A DNA stretch of 64,000 nucleotides from Nonomuraea rubra (lineage in GTDB: Bacteria; Actinomycetota; Actinomycetes; Streptosporangiales; Streptosporangiaceae): positions 5,935,001-5,999,000 of the forward strand of contig NZ_JACHMI010000001.1 of the NCBI RefSeq assembly GCF_014207985.1. The letters run 5' to 3'. Made by a program: the position numbers and the translations under genes. Below, piece after piece: positions 9,017 to 17,875 of this stretch (the first letter of the stretch is position 1; each line of letters opens with the position of its first letter). The notes under the pieces are model-generated. The model was not told the origin of the DNA. It saw only the letters and a program-made list of their open reading frames with translations, and searched no databases.

Positions 9017-9592
9017 TCAGAAGCGGCGGCACTGGCCTTCCTTGTCGCCGCGCACCGAGTTCTTGCCGCCGGTCACCTTCGACCGGTTGTCCTCGCACTC
9101 GAGGTTGCCGTCCACGCTGTTGCGGTGCACCTGCAGGCCCTTGCGGTTGTCCTTGAGCTGGATGTTGCCGTCCACCCGGTTGCCGTTGACGCGCACGTAG
9201 CGCCGGTTGTCCTCCAGCTGGATGTCACCGTCGACGCGGGACGAGGTCACGGTGACGGCGCCGCTGTCCTTCACCTGGATGTTGCCGCTCACCTTCGAGC
9301 CGGCGGTGACGGAGACCGCGCGGGCGCCCTCCGCCTGGATGTCGCCGTCAACCCGGACGCCGCGCGCCACCAGGGTGCCCCCGCCGCCGACCTTGACGTT
9401 GCCGTCCACCCGGGTGCCAAGAAGGGTGCAGGTGGCGCCCTTGGGCACGCGCACGTCGTCGAGGCTCGCGGACCGGATCGTGCCCTTGCAGGTACGCGAG
9501 TCTGCGGCGGCGGGGGTGGCCAGGGCCAGGCCGCCGAACGCGGTGCCGAGGAGGGCGCCGGCAACGACCAGCTTGATCGCCTTCATCTTCAT
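9017..9592 (-). CDS. Secreted beta-solenoid-like repeat protein
   Basis: The protein has 191 residues. A Sec signal peptide (MKMKAIKLVVAGALLGTAFG, then ATPAAADS) gives likely cleavage near residue 31. The mature part is built from about seven repeats of roughly 20 residues, each centred on RVDGNIQL or a variant such as KVSGNIQV or NSVDGNLE, with DNR turns. This regularity suggests a right-handed beta-helix like those of polymer-forming or bactofilin-type proteins, which is inference. Four cysteines lie near the ends of the mature protein. The start ATG follows a GAAAGG ribosome site. The gene stands alone and the role is unknown, perhaps an envelope-surface protein. Confidence 0.85.
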   Translation of the reverse strand: MKMKAIKLVVAGALLGTAFGGLALATPAAADSRTCKGTIRSASLDDVRVPKGATCTLLGTRVDGNVKVGGGGTLVARGVRVDGDIQAEGARAVSVTAGSKVSGNIQVKDSGAVTVTSSRVDGDIQLEDNRRYVRVNGNRVDGNIQLKDNRKGLQVHRNSVDGNLECEDNRSKVTGGKNSVRGDKEGQCRRF

Positions 9593-9784
9593 GCCTTTCG
9601 TCAGGGGACCGGGGCGGGTCGTCCGCCCGGCATGAAGAAGCCTCTCGGCCGGTCGTGGCTGCCACGTGAGATGGACATTAGGGACTTCTCATCTGGATTG
9701 GTTCGAGGTGGCGGGCGCGGGCCGGCCGACCTCAAAGAGCTCCGGGTGGGGTCCGGAGCGAGAACGCGGGGCGAGGGGCCGGGG

Positions 9785-10876
9785 TCAGCGGCGGCGCGGC
9801 GTGTACGGGGCCAGCGTGGAGACGTCGATGTCCGCGTCCGGCCAGCGGCGGCGCAGCGCGTCGCCCAGCCGGCGGCACCATCCGGCCAGCCGGGGCAGCG
9901 CCCGGTACGCGTCGGCCGTCATCGCCGCGGCCTCCAGGGCCGCCACGAGCTGGGCCCGGCTGTCGTCACCGGCCGGGCGGGCCTCCAGCACCGGCAGCCG
10001 GTGCAGGCGGGCCAGCGCGTACGCCACGCACGCCGCCGCCAGCCCCACCCCGTAACGCCGCTCGTCCTCCGCCTCGGGCACCCCGGCGGCCAGCGCCCGC
10101 CGGTAGACCTCCCCCAGGTTCTCCACGGCACCGCGCGCCTCGCCACGGCCGTCCGGGGCCGCCGCCACCCACATCCACGCGGGCCCCGGCACATGCAGGC
10201 ACACCGCGTCATGCAGCGCGTGCCTGTACCCGGCGAACTCGAAGTCGATCAGCCGCGCATCGGCCGCCCCGCCCTCGTGCACCAGCACGTTGTTGGCCTC
10301 CGGATCACCGTTGCTGAGCACCAGGAACGCCCCGGGCTCGGCCAGCTCGCCCAGCGCCGTCCCCAGCTCACGCTCCACCCCGCCCTCGACGGGCACCCCC
10401 AGCACCCCGGCCTCGGGCACCCCCGACCTCCGCAGCCGCGCGACGTGCCCGAGCAGGTCGGCGGCGGGCTCGACGGGCCCGAGCGCGCCGCGCCGCCGGT
10501 AGTACAGGCTCGCGTGGCCCGCCGTCACCGCGCCCAGCTCACCCCGGGCCCGGGCGAACGCCGCCAGCCGCGCCGCGTGCGCCGGAGCCCCATCGCGGCG
10601 CAACAGCCCGTCCAGCGCGATCCGCGGCGCGAGGTCCTCCAGCACCACCCGCCCCCCGGCCAGGTCCTCGGCCAGCACCCGGGGCGCCAGCCGCACCCCC
10701 AGATCCTCGGCCAGGAACCTGAGCGCGGCCACCTCCGTCCGCAGCCGCCACTCCTCGCTGTGCGTACGGGCGGCGTGCGGCCCGGACCACTTGACGATCA
10801 CCGTCTCGTCCCGATCGGTACGGGCGCGGGCCACCCTCCACGGCTCCAGCCGGGTCCACTCCACCACGTTGATCAC
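9785..10876 (-). CDS. Aminoglycoside-phosphotransferase-family kinase
   Basis: This 363-residue protein has an APH/choline-kinase fold. The catalytic loop reads SNGDPEANNVL, the family HGDxxxxN motif with Asn in place of the first His. The metal-binding DFE follows in LIDFEFAG. The N-terminal lobe has VIVKW with the ATP-binding Lys. The family phosphorylates small hydroxyl substrates such as antibiotics, choline or sugars; nothing here identifies the substrate. The gene is divergent from the LanC-like gene across a 163-base gap. It need not be a resistance gene. Confidence 0.85.
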   Translation of the reverse strand: MINVVEWTRLEPWRVARARTDRDETVIVKWSGPHAARTHSEEWRLRTEVAALRFLAEDLGVRLAPRVLAEDLAGGRVVLEDLAPRIALDGLLRRDGAPAHAARLAAFARARGELGAVTAGHASLYYRRRGALGPVEPAADLLGHVARLRRSGVPEAGVLGVPVEGGVERELGTALGELAEPGAFLVLSNGDPEANNVLVHEGGAADARLIDFEFAGYRHALHDAVCLHVPGPAWMWVAAAPDGRGEARGAVENLGEVYRRALAAGVPEAEDERRYGVGLAAACVAYALARLHRLPVLEARPAGDDSRAQLVAALEAAAMTADAYRALPRLAGWCRRLGDALRRRWPDADIDVSTLAPYTPRRR

Positions 10877-11039
10877 CGCGACAGCCTACAAAGCCGGCGA
10901 GGAAGCCACCTGCCGCCGAGGCCGTGAGCCCCGGTGTCGCCGCGGATGCGCGAGGAGCGCCATACTGGAACGGCGGAACGACGCGAGTGATTTTCCAAGA
11001 TTCCGAGTATTCCTACCAATCGTATGGGAAAATGACCGC

Positions 11040-12374
11040 ATGAGCCTGGACGAGATGCGCGCGTCGAGCGAGCGTGCCGACTCCCCGCTGACCGCCGCCA
11101 TCCTGGCCGGCCGGTGGATCCGGTCGGCCGCGCTGGACGACGAGCACGGACGGCGATGGCAGGCCAACCCCGACACGCGCGGCACGTCGGCGGTCACCGC
11201 CGAGCCCTGGTCGCTGTACTCCGGCGCCGCCGGCATCGTGCTGTTCTTCCTCGAACTGGCCGCCGCCACCGGGCACGAGGCGTACCTGGAGGACGCCAGG
11301 GCAGGAGCCAGGCGGCTGGCCGCCACCTGGCGGGAGCACGACGACCTGTCCCTCTACCACGGGCTGACCGGCGTGATGCTCGCCCTCATGGAGGCGGGCT
11401 GGACACTCGGCGAGGCGGAGTTCGAGGCCGAGGCGGCGGCCATCGCCGACCTGATCGTCCGGCGCGGCCAGGCCGGCGGCGAGGAGGTGACCTGGTCCCG
11501 CGACCCGGCGCAGCGCGGCGAGGGCGGGATCATCCTCGGGCTGCTGCGCGCCGCCGCCCACCTCGGCGTGCCGGCGTACGAGGAGGTAGCGGTCGAGGCG
11601 GGGCGGCGCATCGCCCGCCTGCCCGTGCCGGGCCACCGCTTCGGTGACTGCGCCGACCTGCCGGTGGACGCCGTCACCCCCGGCTTCCTGGCCGGCACGG
11701 CCGGCACCGCGTTCCTGCTCGCCCGCCTGTACGGCGTGACCGGCGACAAGCGGTTCCTGAGCGCCGCCCGCAGCGGCGCCGCCTTCGTCCGCGAGGTCAG
11801 CGCCGTGACCGGCGCCTGCGCGGTCGTCCCGCACCACGTGCCGCACGCCCGCGGCCTGCACTACCTGGGGTTCTGCTCCGGGTCCGCGGGCGTGGCCAGG
11901 ATGTTCTACGAGCTGTACCGGGTGGCGGGCGACCCCGGCGACCTGGAGTGGGTGGAGCGGCTGGCCCGCGGCATCGTCCGCAGCGGCGTGCCGCAGCGCC
12001 GTACCGAGGGGTACTGGAACGTCGCCTGCCAGTGCTGCGGCACGGCCGGCGTGATCGAGCTGTTCGTCGGCCTGTGGGCGGTGACCGGCGAGCGGTCCCA
12101 CCTGCAGTACGCCCGCACGCTCGCCGCCGACCTCATCGGCCGCGCCACCGACCTCGACGGCCGGGGCTACCGCTGGTACCAGGCCTACCGGCGGCTGCGG
12201 CCCGGCGAGGTGACGGCCGACACCGGCTACATGGTGGGCGCGGCCGGCATCGGCGCCGCCCTGCTGCACCTCGACGCCGCCGGCCGGGCCAAGGAGCCGC
12301 GCCGGGTCATCCTCCTGCCTGACAACCCGTTCCCGGCCATCCCTCTGCCCGCCTCCGCGTTCAGCGGGGGCTGA
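11040..12374 (+). CDS. Stand-alone LanC-like cyclase
   Basis: The start ATG (MSLDEM) is chosen because upstream codons are non-coding in character. The 444-residue protein has the alpha/alpha-barrel GxxG hairpins of LanC enzymes: LYSGAAG, LYHGLTG, LAGTAG, FCSGSAG, CCGTAG and MVGAAG. LanC proteins bind zinc and add cysteine thiols to dehydrated residues in lanthipeptides. The expected ligands here are Cys279, Cys332 and Cys333; the last replaces the usual His of the CHG motif. No precursor peptide or dehydratase gene is adjacent, so the substrate may be elsewhere or may not be a lanthipeptide. The end overlaps the converging next gene by 14 bases. Confidence 0.85.
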   Translation: MSLDEMRASSERADSPLTAAILAGRWIRSAALDDEHGRRWQANPDTRGTSAVTAEPWSLYSGAAGIVLFFLELAAATGHEAYLEDARAGARRLAATWREHDDLSLYHGLTGVMLALMEAGWTLGEAEFEAEAAAIADLIVRRGQAGGEEVTWSRDPAQRGEGGIILGLLRAAAHLGVPAYEEVAVEAGRRIARLPVPGHRFGDCADLPVDAVTPGFLAGTAGTAFLLARLYGVTGDKRFLSAARSGAAFVREVSAVTGACAVVPHHVPHARGLHYLGFCSGSAGVARMFYELYRVAGDPGDLEWVERLARGIVRSGVPQRRTEGYWNVACQCCGTAGVIELFVGLWAVTGERSHLQYARTLAADLIGRATDLDGRGYRWYQAYRRLRPGEVTADTGYMVGAAGIGAALLHLDAAGRAKEPRRVILLPDNPFPAIPLPASAFSGG

Positions 12375-13248
12375 GCAGCTCGGTGATCCGCAGGAACCCG
12401 TCCCCGCCGTGCCCCAGCCCGATGGCGCGGCGGGCCAGCCCCTCGGCCGCCCGCATCACGCTCGCGTCGATGCCGTGCTCCTCGGAGGCGTGCACGATGT
12501 GCGCCATGGACGAGGCCGCCGAGGTGATCGGGTTGCCCTCACCGGAGTAGGTGCCCTCGTCCACCTCCCGCGCGCTCTCCTCGAAGATCGGCGGCAGGAT
12601 CGCGGCGATGCCCTGGGCGAACGGCGCCAGCTCCCGCGCCGTGACGCCCTCGGCCCGTGCCATCGCCAGGGCGTGGGCGTAGCCGGCCATCGCCGTCCAG
12701 AAGATGTCGAGCAGCGCCAGGTCGTACGAGGCCGCCCGCCCGATGTCGGCGCCCAGATGGGTGTGGCTGCCGCCGAGGGCAGCCAGCACGGCCTGGTGCT
12801 CCTGGTAGAGCTCCTCGGGGCCGCTGTGCAGGAACACCGCGGCGGGCGTCCCGATGGTGGTGGTCGGCGTCATGATCGCGCCGTCCAGGTAGCCGATGCC
12901 GTGCTCCGCCGCCCAGGCGGCGGCGTCCCTGGCCCGGCCGGGGGTGTCGGCGGTCAGGTTCGCCAGCGTGCGGCCCTTGAGCGCGGCGGTCACCGCCTCG
13001 CGCCGCACGATGGCGTCGCCGGCGTCGTAGTTCACCACGCAGAGCACGGTCAGCCCGCTCGCGGCCACCGCCTCCTCGGGGGAGGGGGCGCTCACCGCGC
13101 CCCGCGCGATCAGCTCCGCGTCCCTGCCGGGCGTACGGTTCCACACCGTGACGCGCAGGCCCGCGTCCAGGAACGCCCCGGCCAGCGCCCGGCCCATCGG
13201 ACCCAGGCCGAGCACGGTCACGGCAGACTGTTCACCATAGGAGGGCAT
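12361..13248 (-). CDS. NAD(P)-dependent oxidoreductase, imine-reductase-like
   Basis: The 295-residue protein has an N-terminal Rossmann motif GLGPMG (14-19) and NRT (37-39), which suits NADPH. An all-helical C-terminal domain is of the 6-phosphogluconate-dehydrogenase / beta-hydroxyacid-dehydrogenase type. At the position where true beta-hydroxyacid dehydrogenases carry a catalytic Lys there is AASYDLALL with Asp176, the pattern of imine reductases. It probably reduces a cyclic imine or related carbonyl, and the physiological substrate is unknown. It is divergent from a HxlR regulator with only 36 bases between them, so that regulator probably controls it. Confidence 0.85.
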   Translation of the reverse strand: MPSYGEQSAVTVLGLGPMGRALAGAFLDAGLRVTVWNRTPGRDAELIARGAVSAPSPEEAVAASGLTVLCVVNYDAGDAIVRREAVTAALKGRTLANLTADTPGRARDAAAWAAEHGIGYLDGAIMTPTTTIGTPAAVFLHSGPEELYQEHQAVLAALGGSHTHLGADIGRAASYDLALLDIFWTAMAGYAHALAMARAEGVTARELAPFAQGIAAILPPIFEESAREVDEGTYSGEGNPITSAASSMAHIVHASEEHGIDASVMRAAEGLARRAIGLGHGGDGFLRITELLSPR

Positions 13249-13284
13249 ACCTGTTGACTCCTCGATAAGGATGGGATTGACGAA

Positions 13285-13626
13285 ATGACGCGCAGCCGCG
13301 CCCAGGATCCGAACGTCTGCGGGGTGACCGCCGCCATCGCCGTGATCGACGGCAAGTGGAAGACGGCCCTGCTGTGGATGCTGGAATCAGGCCCGCACCG
13401 CCCCGCCGAGCTGCTGCGGCGGCTGCCGGGGCTCAGCGAGAAGGTGCTGACTCAGATGTTGCGGGAGATGGAGGGCGACGGGATCGTGCACCGGAAGGTG
13501 TACGACGTGCGGCCGCTGAAGACGGAGTACTCGCTGACCCCGTTCGGCCGCGACCTGTCAGCGGCGCTGGCGCCCCTGTCGGAGTGGGGGCACCGCCGCC
13601 TGGAACGGCTGGCCGCCGCTTCCTGA
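13285..13626 (+). CDS. HxlR-family transcriptional regulator
   Basis: This 113-residue winged-helix protein has the family layout: CGVTAAIAVIDGKWKTALLW with an N-terminal Cys at residue 12, LLRRLPGLSEKVLTQMLREM as the recognition helix region, and a wing of VRPLKTEYSLTPFG. HxlR proteins often sense electrophiles or redox state through such a cysteine. The shared 36-base promoter gap with the imine-reductase-like gene makes that gene the likely target. The gap contains TTGACT and TTGACG hexamers that could be -35 elements, but no operator could be fixed. Confidence 0.88.
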   Translation: MTRSRAQDPNVCGVTAAIAVIDGKWKTALLWMLESGPHRPAELLRRLPGLSEKVLTQMLREMEGDGIVHRKVYDVRPLKTEYSLTPFGRDLSAALAPLSEWGHRRLERLAAAS

Positions 13627-13665
13627 CATCCCCTCACCCCCCCGCACTTCCTCTCGCCCGGCTGC

Positions 13666-13697
13666 GTCCTGGCGGCCTTCCGGAAGACCGCCAGGAC
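13666..13697. terminator. Bidirectional terminator hairpin
   Basis: A perfect 10-bp inverted repeat (GTCCTGGCGG / CCGCCAGGAC) encloses a 12-base loop that itself contains TTCCGGAA. It lies between converging genes, 40 bases after the HxlR stop, so it can serve both strands. There is no U-tract, as is usual in high-GC actinomycetes. Confidence 0.7.
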
Positions 13698-13729
13698 CAG
13701 CTTGGCCGTGCCGCCACCGCGGCGGCAAG

Positions 13730-13749
13730 TACCCACAAATAAGTGGGTA
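13730..13749 (-). terminator. Hairpin after the metallopeptidase gene
   Basis: A 7-bp perfect inverted repeat (TACCCAC / GTGGGTA) has a 6-base A/T loop. It starts 7 bases past the stop of the minus-strand metallopeptidase gene, so a terminator or 3' stabiliser is likely. Confidence 0.5.
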
Positions 13750-13756
13750 TGCGGCC

Positions 13757-15667
13757 CTACGCGTACGCCTTGACCTCCAGCAATCCGACCGACGCAGCCC
13801 CGCTCTGCAGGACGACCCTGAGCCTGCTCGTGCTCACCGCGCCGAACGTCACCCGGTTGTAGGCGTTCAGCGCCGTCGGATACGTGCCGGGGAGGTCGGC
13901 GTAGGCGCTGCCGTTCCAGTACTGCAGCCGCCACGACGCCGGCACCCGCACCCCGCCGTTGTCGTCGAAGAAGTACACCTCGGCGGAGCGCAGCGTCTGC
14001 GCGGACGGCCAGGTCAGCTCCGCCCACTGCGTGCCCGTCTGCGGCCAGGTGCCCCAGCGGCGGTTGACCGTGTCGTTGGAGGAGGGCGGGTCGATGCCGT
14101 CGTTGAGCGCCGCGACGCTCTCCCACGGGGAGGTGTAGGAGGCGGACGGGATGGCGCTCGCGGCCAGGTTCGTGGTGGGGGTGCCGCCGACGGTGAGGGT
14201 GAAGGACCTGGTGACCGGGGTGCTCAGCCGGTCGTGGTCCCTGAGCCGGACCGTGAACGTGGAGGTGCCGGCCGCCGTGGGGGTGCCCGTGATGGCGCCC
14301 GTGAAACGGTCGAGGCTGAGCCCGGCGGGCAGCGAGCCGCCGGTCACCTGCCAGTCGTAGAAGGGCACGCCGCCCCTGGCGGCCAGCGTGTGCTGGTAGG
14401 CGGTGCCGGGCGTGGCCTGGGGGAGCGAGGTGGTGGTGATGGCGGGCGCGAGGAACGGGGTGAGGTTGCGGTTGAGCTTCCACCCGGCGTTCTCGGCCAC
14501 CAGCAGGGCCAGCTTGGTGAGCATCCAGCGGCGGGTGGGGAACAGGTGGGTCCAGCCGCCGCTCTGCCCGCTGAGGCGGTCCCAGTTGGGCTGGTCGCCG
14601 GGGATGTGGTAGCTGCTGTCGAGGGGGACGGCGCGGCCCTGGTACGCGACCACGTCGGGGTCGTTGCCGCCGCCTGCCACGTAGGAGCGCATGCCGGCCC
14701 AGTCGCTGTGGAAGGCGACGGCGTGGCCGTACTCGTGCATGACCAGGCCGTGCACGTCGAGCACCGAGCCCTGGATCTCCGTCTTGTACCAGTCCTCGTC
14801 GGCCAGGGACGTGAACAACTGCTTGTTCGCCTCGTCGTACTCGAGGATCATCGCGGTGGACCGGTGCAGCGGGCCGGGCAGTTGCTGGCCGCCCCGGGTG
14901 CTGTAGCGCCCGTTGTTCGCGGGGTAGCCGGTCGAGTACGGGGTCTGGATGCCGCGGAAGAAGACGTACATGCCGTTGTAGGCGGCGTTGTTGGTGACGT
15001 TGATCGTGTTCTGCCAGTCGTTGCCGGGCAGGTGGTTGGGCTCGGCGCCGGCCGCCACGGTGTCGAACGGCTGCAGGTCGAAGAAGCGGAACCAGTCCTT
15101 GACCGCCTCCTCGGCGGCCGTGCGCACGCCGGTGTCGGAGAAGTAGCCGGTGATGGTGTCGTAGCGGTAGTCGAAGGCGATCGGGATGGTCGGCTGCAGC
15201 GCGGTCTTCTCGTCCTGCTGCACGTGGATGGGCAGGGAGTGCTGGTACGTCGCGCCGCCCGCGTCCCTGATCGACACCCGCAGCGTGTGCTGCTCGTCGG
15301 CGCCGGGGCCGCGCTTGGAGTGGATGGCCAGGCGGAAGACCTTCTGCTCCGAGGCGTTCGCGAACGTCAGGGTCTTGGTCGCGCCGGTGGCGGTGAGCTG
15401 GCTGGGCAGGTCCATCATCAGCCGGGACGTGCCCTCGGCCTTCAGGTCGATCGTGAGGGGGAAGCGCATGTCGGCCGGGGGCCTGACGGTGAGCTCGATG
15501 TACGGGTTGGCCAGGTAGCCCTGCCAGTCGACCAGCTTGACGCCGTAGGAGTTGACGGTCCTGCCGAACAGGTCGATGAGCTGGGCGGGCCCGGCGGCGT
15601 ACGCGGGAGCGGCCGGGACGGCGAGTAAGGACGTGAGGAGGACGGCCAGGGCGGCCAGTCGTCTCAT
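13757..15667 (-). CDS. Secreted HExxH metallopeptidase-like protein with C-terminal carbohydrate-binding domain
   Basis: The protein has 636 residues and a Sec signal peptide ending near APAYAA. The central part carries HEYGH at 311-315, a zinc-peptidase motif, in the context VHGLVMHEYGHAVAFHSDW. From about 410 an immunoglobulin-like putative-Ig module of the He_PIG type follows (TPGTAYQHTLAARGGVPFYDW, GSLPAGLSLD). The last 150 residues (NLAASAIPSASYTSPWES to the end) look like an F5/8-type C (discoidin) carbohydrate-binding domain. It probably acts outside the cell on a glycan-associated or wall-bound protein, which is inference. It is divergent from the GH127 operon, which may suggest shared use on plant material. 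Confidence 0.82.
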   Translation of the reverse strand: MRRLAALAVLLTSLLAVPAAPAYAAGPAQLIDLFGRTVNSYGVKLVDWQGYLANPYIELTVRPPADMRFPLTIDLKAEGTSRLMMDLPSQLTATGATKTLTFANASEQKVFRLAIHSKRGPGADEQHTLRVSIRDAGGATYQHSLPIHVQQDEKTALQPTIPIAFDYRYDTITGYFSDTGVRTAAEEAVKDWFRFFDLQPFDTVAAGAEPNHLPGNDWQNTINVTNNAAYNGMYVFFRGIQTPYSTGYPANNGRYSTRGGQQLPGPLHRSTAMILEYDEANKQLFTSLADEDWYKTEIQGSVLDVHGLVMHEYGHAVAFHSDWAGMRSYVAGGGNDPDVVAYQGRAVPLDSSYHIPGDQPNWDRLSGQSGGWTHLFPTRRWMLTKLALLVAENAGWKLNRNLTPFLAPAITTTSLPQATPGTAYQHTLAARGGVPFYDWQVTGGSLPAGLSLDRFTGAITGTPTAAGTSTFTVRLRDHDRLSTPVTRSFTLTVGGTPTTNLAASAIPSASYTSPWESVAALNDGIDPPSSNDTVNRRWGTWPQTGTQWAELTWPSAQTLRSAEVYFFDDNGGVRVPASWRLQYWNGSAYADLPGTYPTALNAYNRVTFGAVSTSRLRVVLQSGAASVGLLEVKAYA

Positions 15668-15729
15668 GGCGGAAACCTTTCGCTAGGGGTGCGGGGGCGC
15701 CCGCCGGGTGGCGGGACGGCGAAAGATCT

Positions 15730-15831
15730 AAAAGGTTTTCGGAAGCAAAACCCAGCCGTAGCCGTCTGTCAAGGCCGCTCTGCCGCACTTGCAGCAATGC
15801 AACGTTCCGATAACGAAGAAAAGGTTTTCGG
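15730..15831. promoter_or_regulatory. Direct-repeat operator candidates (AAAAGGTTTTCGG)
   Basis: The same 13-mer occurs at 15730-15742 and 15819-15831. The core returns in inverted form (GGAAAACCT) at 15952-15960, just after the GH127 promoter. The 315-base gap between the divergent metallopeptidase and GH127 genes holds these sites, a promoter and a ribosome site, and nothing that looks coding. The regulator is unknown and no regulator gene is adjacent. Confidence 0.5.
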
Positions 15832-15914
15832 CGGTCGGAGGTTGCGATCAAGGGCGGCTTGCGGGAGCAAGGAGGGGCAATCGTTTTCCGGGCATTCGCG
15901 CACCTGCACCCCTC

Positions 15915-15943
15915 TTGACTGGTGCTGTATCACACCTTACATT
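15915..15943 (+). promoter_or_regulatory. Promoter of the GH127/ABC operon
   Basis: TTGACT and TACATT are separated by 17 bases, a good housekeeping-type promoter. The AGGTTTTCC-like site at 15952-15960 sits at the expected transcription start, a position suited to repression. Confidence 0.6.
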
Positions 15944-15982
15944 GCGGGCGAGGAAAACCTATTCCCGGCAACAGGGAGCGCG

Positions 15983-17848
15983 ATGTCTGACCTCACGGGC
16001 CGCGTCCGTGGCCCGCTGGCTCCTTCCACCGCCGTCGAACGGCCGCTGAGCATCGACGACGTCGAGATCCATGGAGGCCCGCTCGGGCGCTGGCAGCAGA
16101 TCAACCGCGAGGCGAGCATCCCGCTCGGCCTCGAGCAGATGGAGAAGTCCGGCGCGGCGCCCAACCTGAGGCTGGCGGCCGGTGAGGCCGGCGGGGCCTT
16201 CCAGGGCTACCGGTTCCAGGACTCCGACCTGTACAAACAGCTGGAAGCGGTCGCCTGGGAGCACAGCAGGCACCCGGACGACGCCTACCGCTCCTTCGTC
16301 GCCGGGTCGGCCGCGCTGCTGGCCCGCGCGCAGCGCCCCGACGGGTACCTCAACTCGCACTACCAGGTGGTCAAGCCGGACCGGATCTTCGCCGAGCTGG
16401 AGTACAGCCACGAGATGTACTGCGCCGGCCACCTCTTCCAGGCGGCCGTGGCCGCGGCCCGCGCCGGGCTGGGCGAGGAACTCCTCGGGGTCGCCCGCCG
16501 CTTCGCCGACCTGCTCGTGCGGCGCTTCCTCGTGGACGGCGACGACGGCATCGACGGGCACGCCGAGGTGGAGACGGCCCTGGTCGAGCTGTACCGGCTC
16601 ACCGGCGAACGGCCCTACCTGGAGCTGGCCCGCAAGCTGATCGACAACCGCGGCAAGGGCCTGATCAAGAGCACCGGCATGGGCCCGCTCTACGCCCAGG
16701 ACCACCTGCCCGTACGCGAGGCCGACACCGCCGTCGGCCACGCCGTGCGCCAGCTCTACCTGGAGGCGGGCGTCGTGGACGTCGCCGTCGAGACCGGCGA
16801 CGCCGACCTGCTCGCCTCCTCCGTACGCCGCTGGGAGGACCTGGTCGCCACCAAGACCTCCATCACCGGCGGGCACGGCTCCCGCCACGACGGCGAGGCG
16901 TTCGGCGAGCGGTACGAGCTGCCCCCCGACCGCGCCTACAACGAGAGCTGCGCGGCCATCGCGAGCATCCACTGGAACTGGCGGCTGCTGCTGGCCACCG
17001 GGCACGGCCGCTACGCCGACCTGATCGAGCGCACCCTCTACAACGCCTTCGCCGCCTCCACCAGCGCCGACGGCACCCGCTTCTTCTACGTCAACCCGCT
17101 GCAGCGCCGCGCCGACCTGTTCGAGGACGCCTACCTGGGCAGGCGGCGGGAGTGGTTCGCCTGCGCGTGCTGCCCGCCGAACATCATGCGGCTGGTCTCC
17201 TCGCTCGGCCACTACGTCGCCACCGCCGGCGACGAGAGCGTGTCGGTGCACCAGTACGTGCCGGGGGTGATCCGCGCGGGCGGCGCCGTCCTCGACGTCG
17301 AGACGGACTACCCGTGGCACGGCCGCGTGCGCTTCACCGTACGGTCCGCGCCGGGCGGCGCGTGGACGCTCAGGCTCCGCGTGCCCGCCTGGAGCACCGC
17401 CGGGGACCTCACCCCCGGCGCCGACGGCTACGCCGCGATCCGCCGGGAGTGGCAGGCGGGCGACACCTTCACCCTCGACCTGGACCTCACGCCCAGGATC
17501 GTCCGCCCGCACCGCAGGATCGACGCGCTGCGCGGCTGCGCGGCCATCGAGCGCGGCCCGCTCGTCTACTGCTTCGAGCAGATCGACCAGGACACCGAGC
17601 TCGACGACCTCGCCCTCGCCCCCGGCGCCGCCCTGCGCACCGTCGAGCGGGACCTGCCCGGCATCGGCAGGACCGTGCTCGTCGAGGCCGGCGCCCTCCG
17701 CCTGCCGCCCGCGCCGCCACGCGGGCTGCCGTACACGACCGGCGCGGACGCGGCCCCCGCCGCCCGCGCGACCGCCACCGCCGTCCCCTACTACCAGTGG
17801 GACAACCGCGACGGCGGCGTCATGCGGGTCTGGATGCCCCTCGCCTGA
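15983..17848 (+). CDS. Beta-L-arabinofuranosidase, GH127
   Basis: This 621-residue protein has no signal peptide and is probably cytoplasmic. GH127 enzymes release L-arabinose from beta-L-arabinofuranosides, using a cysteine nucleophile and a zinc site. The expected ligands are visible: Glu321 and Cys323 in YNESCAAI, and Cys396-Cys397 in FACACCPPNIMRL. Cys396 corresponds to the nucleophile of the Bifidobacterium enzyme HypBA1. The start ATG follows CAGGGAGCGCG. It is the first gene of an operon with a sugar-binding protein and two permeases, so the imported compound is probably an arabinose oligomer or arabinosylated glycan fragment. Confidence 0.9.
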   Translation: MSDLTGRVRGPLAPSTAVERPLSIDDVEIHGGPLGRWQQINREASIPLGLEQMEKSGAAPNLRLAAGEAGGAFQGYRFQDSDLYKQLEAVAWEHSRHPDDAYRSFVAGSAALLARAQRPDGYLNSHYQVVKPDRIFAELEYSHEMYCAGHLFQAAVAAARAGLGEELLGVARRFADLLVRRFLVDGDDGIDGHAEVETALVELYRLTGERPYLELARKLIDNRGKGLIKSTGMGPLYAQDHLPVREADTAVGHAVRQLYLEAGVVDVAVETGDADLLASSVRRWEDLVATKTSITGGHGSRHDGEAFGERYELPPDRAYNESCAAIASIHWNWRLLLATGHGRYADLIERTLYNAFAASTSADGTRFFYVNPLQRRADLFEDAYLGRRREWFACACCPPNIMRLVSSLGHYVATAGDESVSVHQYVPGVIRAGGAVLDVETDYPWHGRVRFTVRSAPGGAWTLRLRVPAWSTAGDLTPGADGYAAIRREWQAGDTFTLDLDLTPRIVRPHRRIDALRGCAAIERGPLVYCFEQIDQDTELDDLALAPGAALRTVERDLPGIGRTVLVEAGALRLPPAPPRGLPYTTGADAAPAARATATAVPYYQWDNRDGGVMRVWMPLA

Positions 17849-17875
17849 ATCTCGCCCGAGTAAGGAACACCCCCC

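Noticed and set aside
9785..10876. Antibiotic-resistance aminoglycoside phosphotransferase
   Set aside because: Only the fold motifs match. The family is broad and nothing here points to aminoglycosides.
9125..10927. 600-codon plus-strand frame opposite the repeat protein and the APH-like gene
   Set aside because: It is antisense to two well-supported genes and has His/Arg/Gln-rich shadow composition.
11040..13626. Lanthipeptide biosynthetic cluster
   Set aside because: A LanC-like gene alone, with no precursor, dehydratase, protease or exporter nearby, does not support a cluster.
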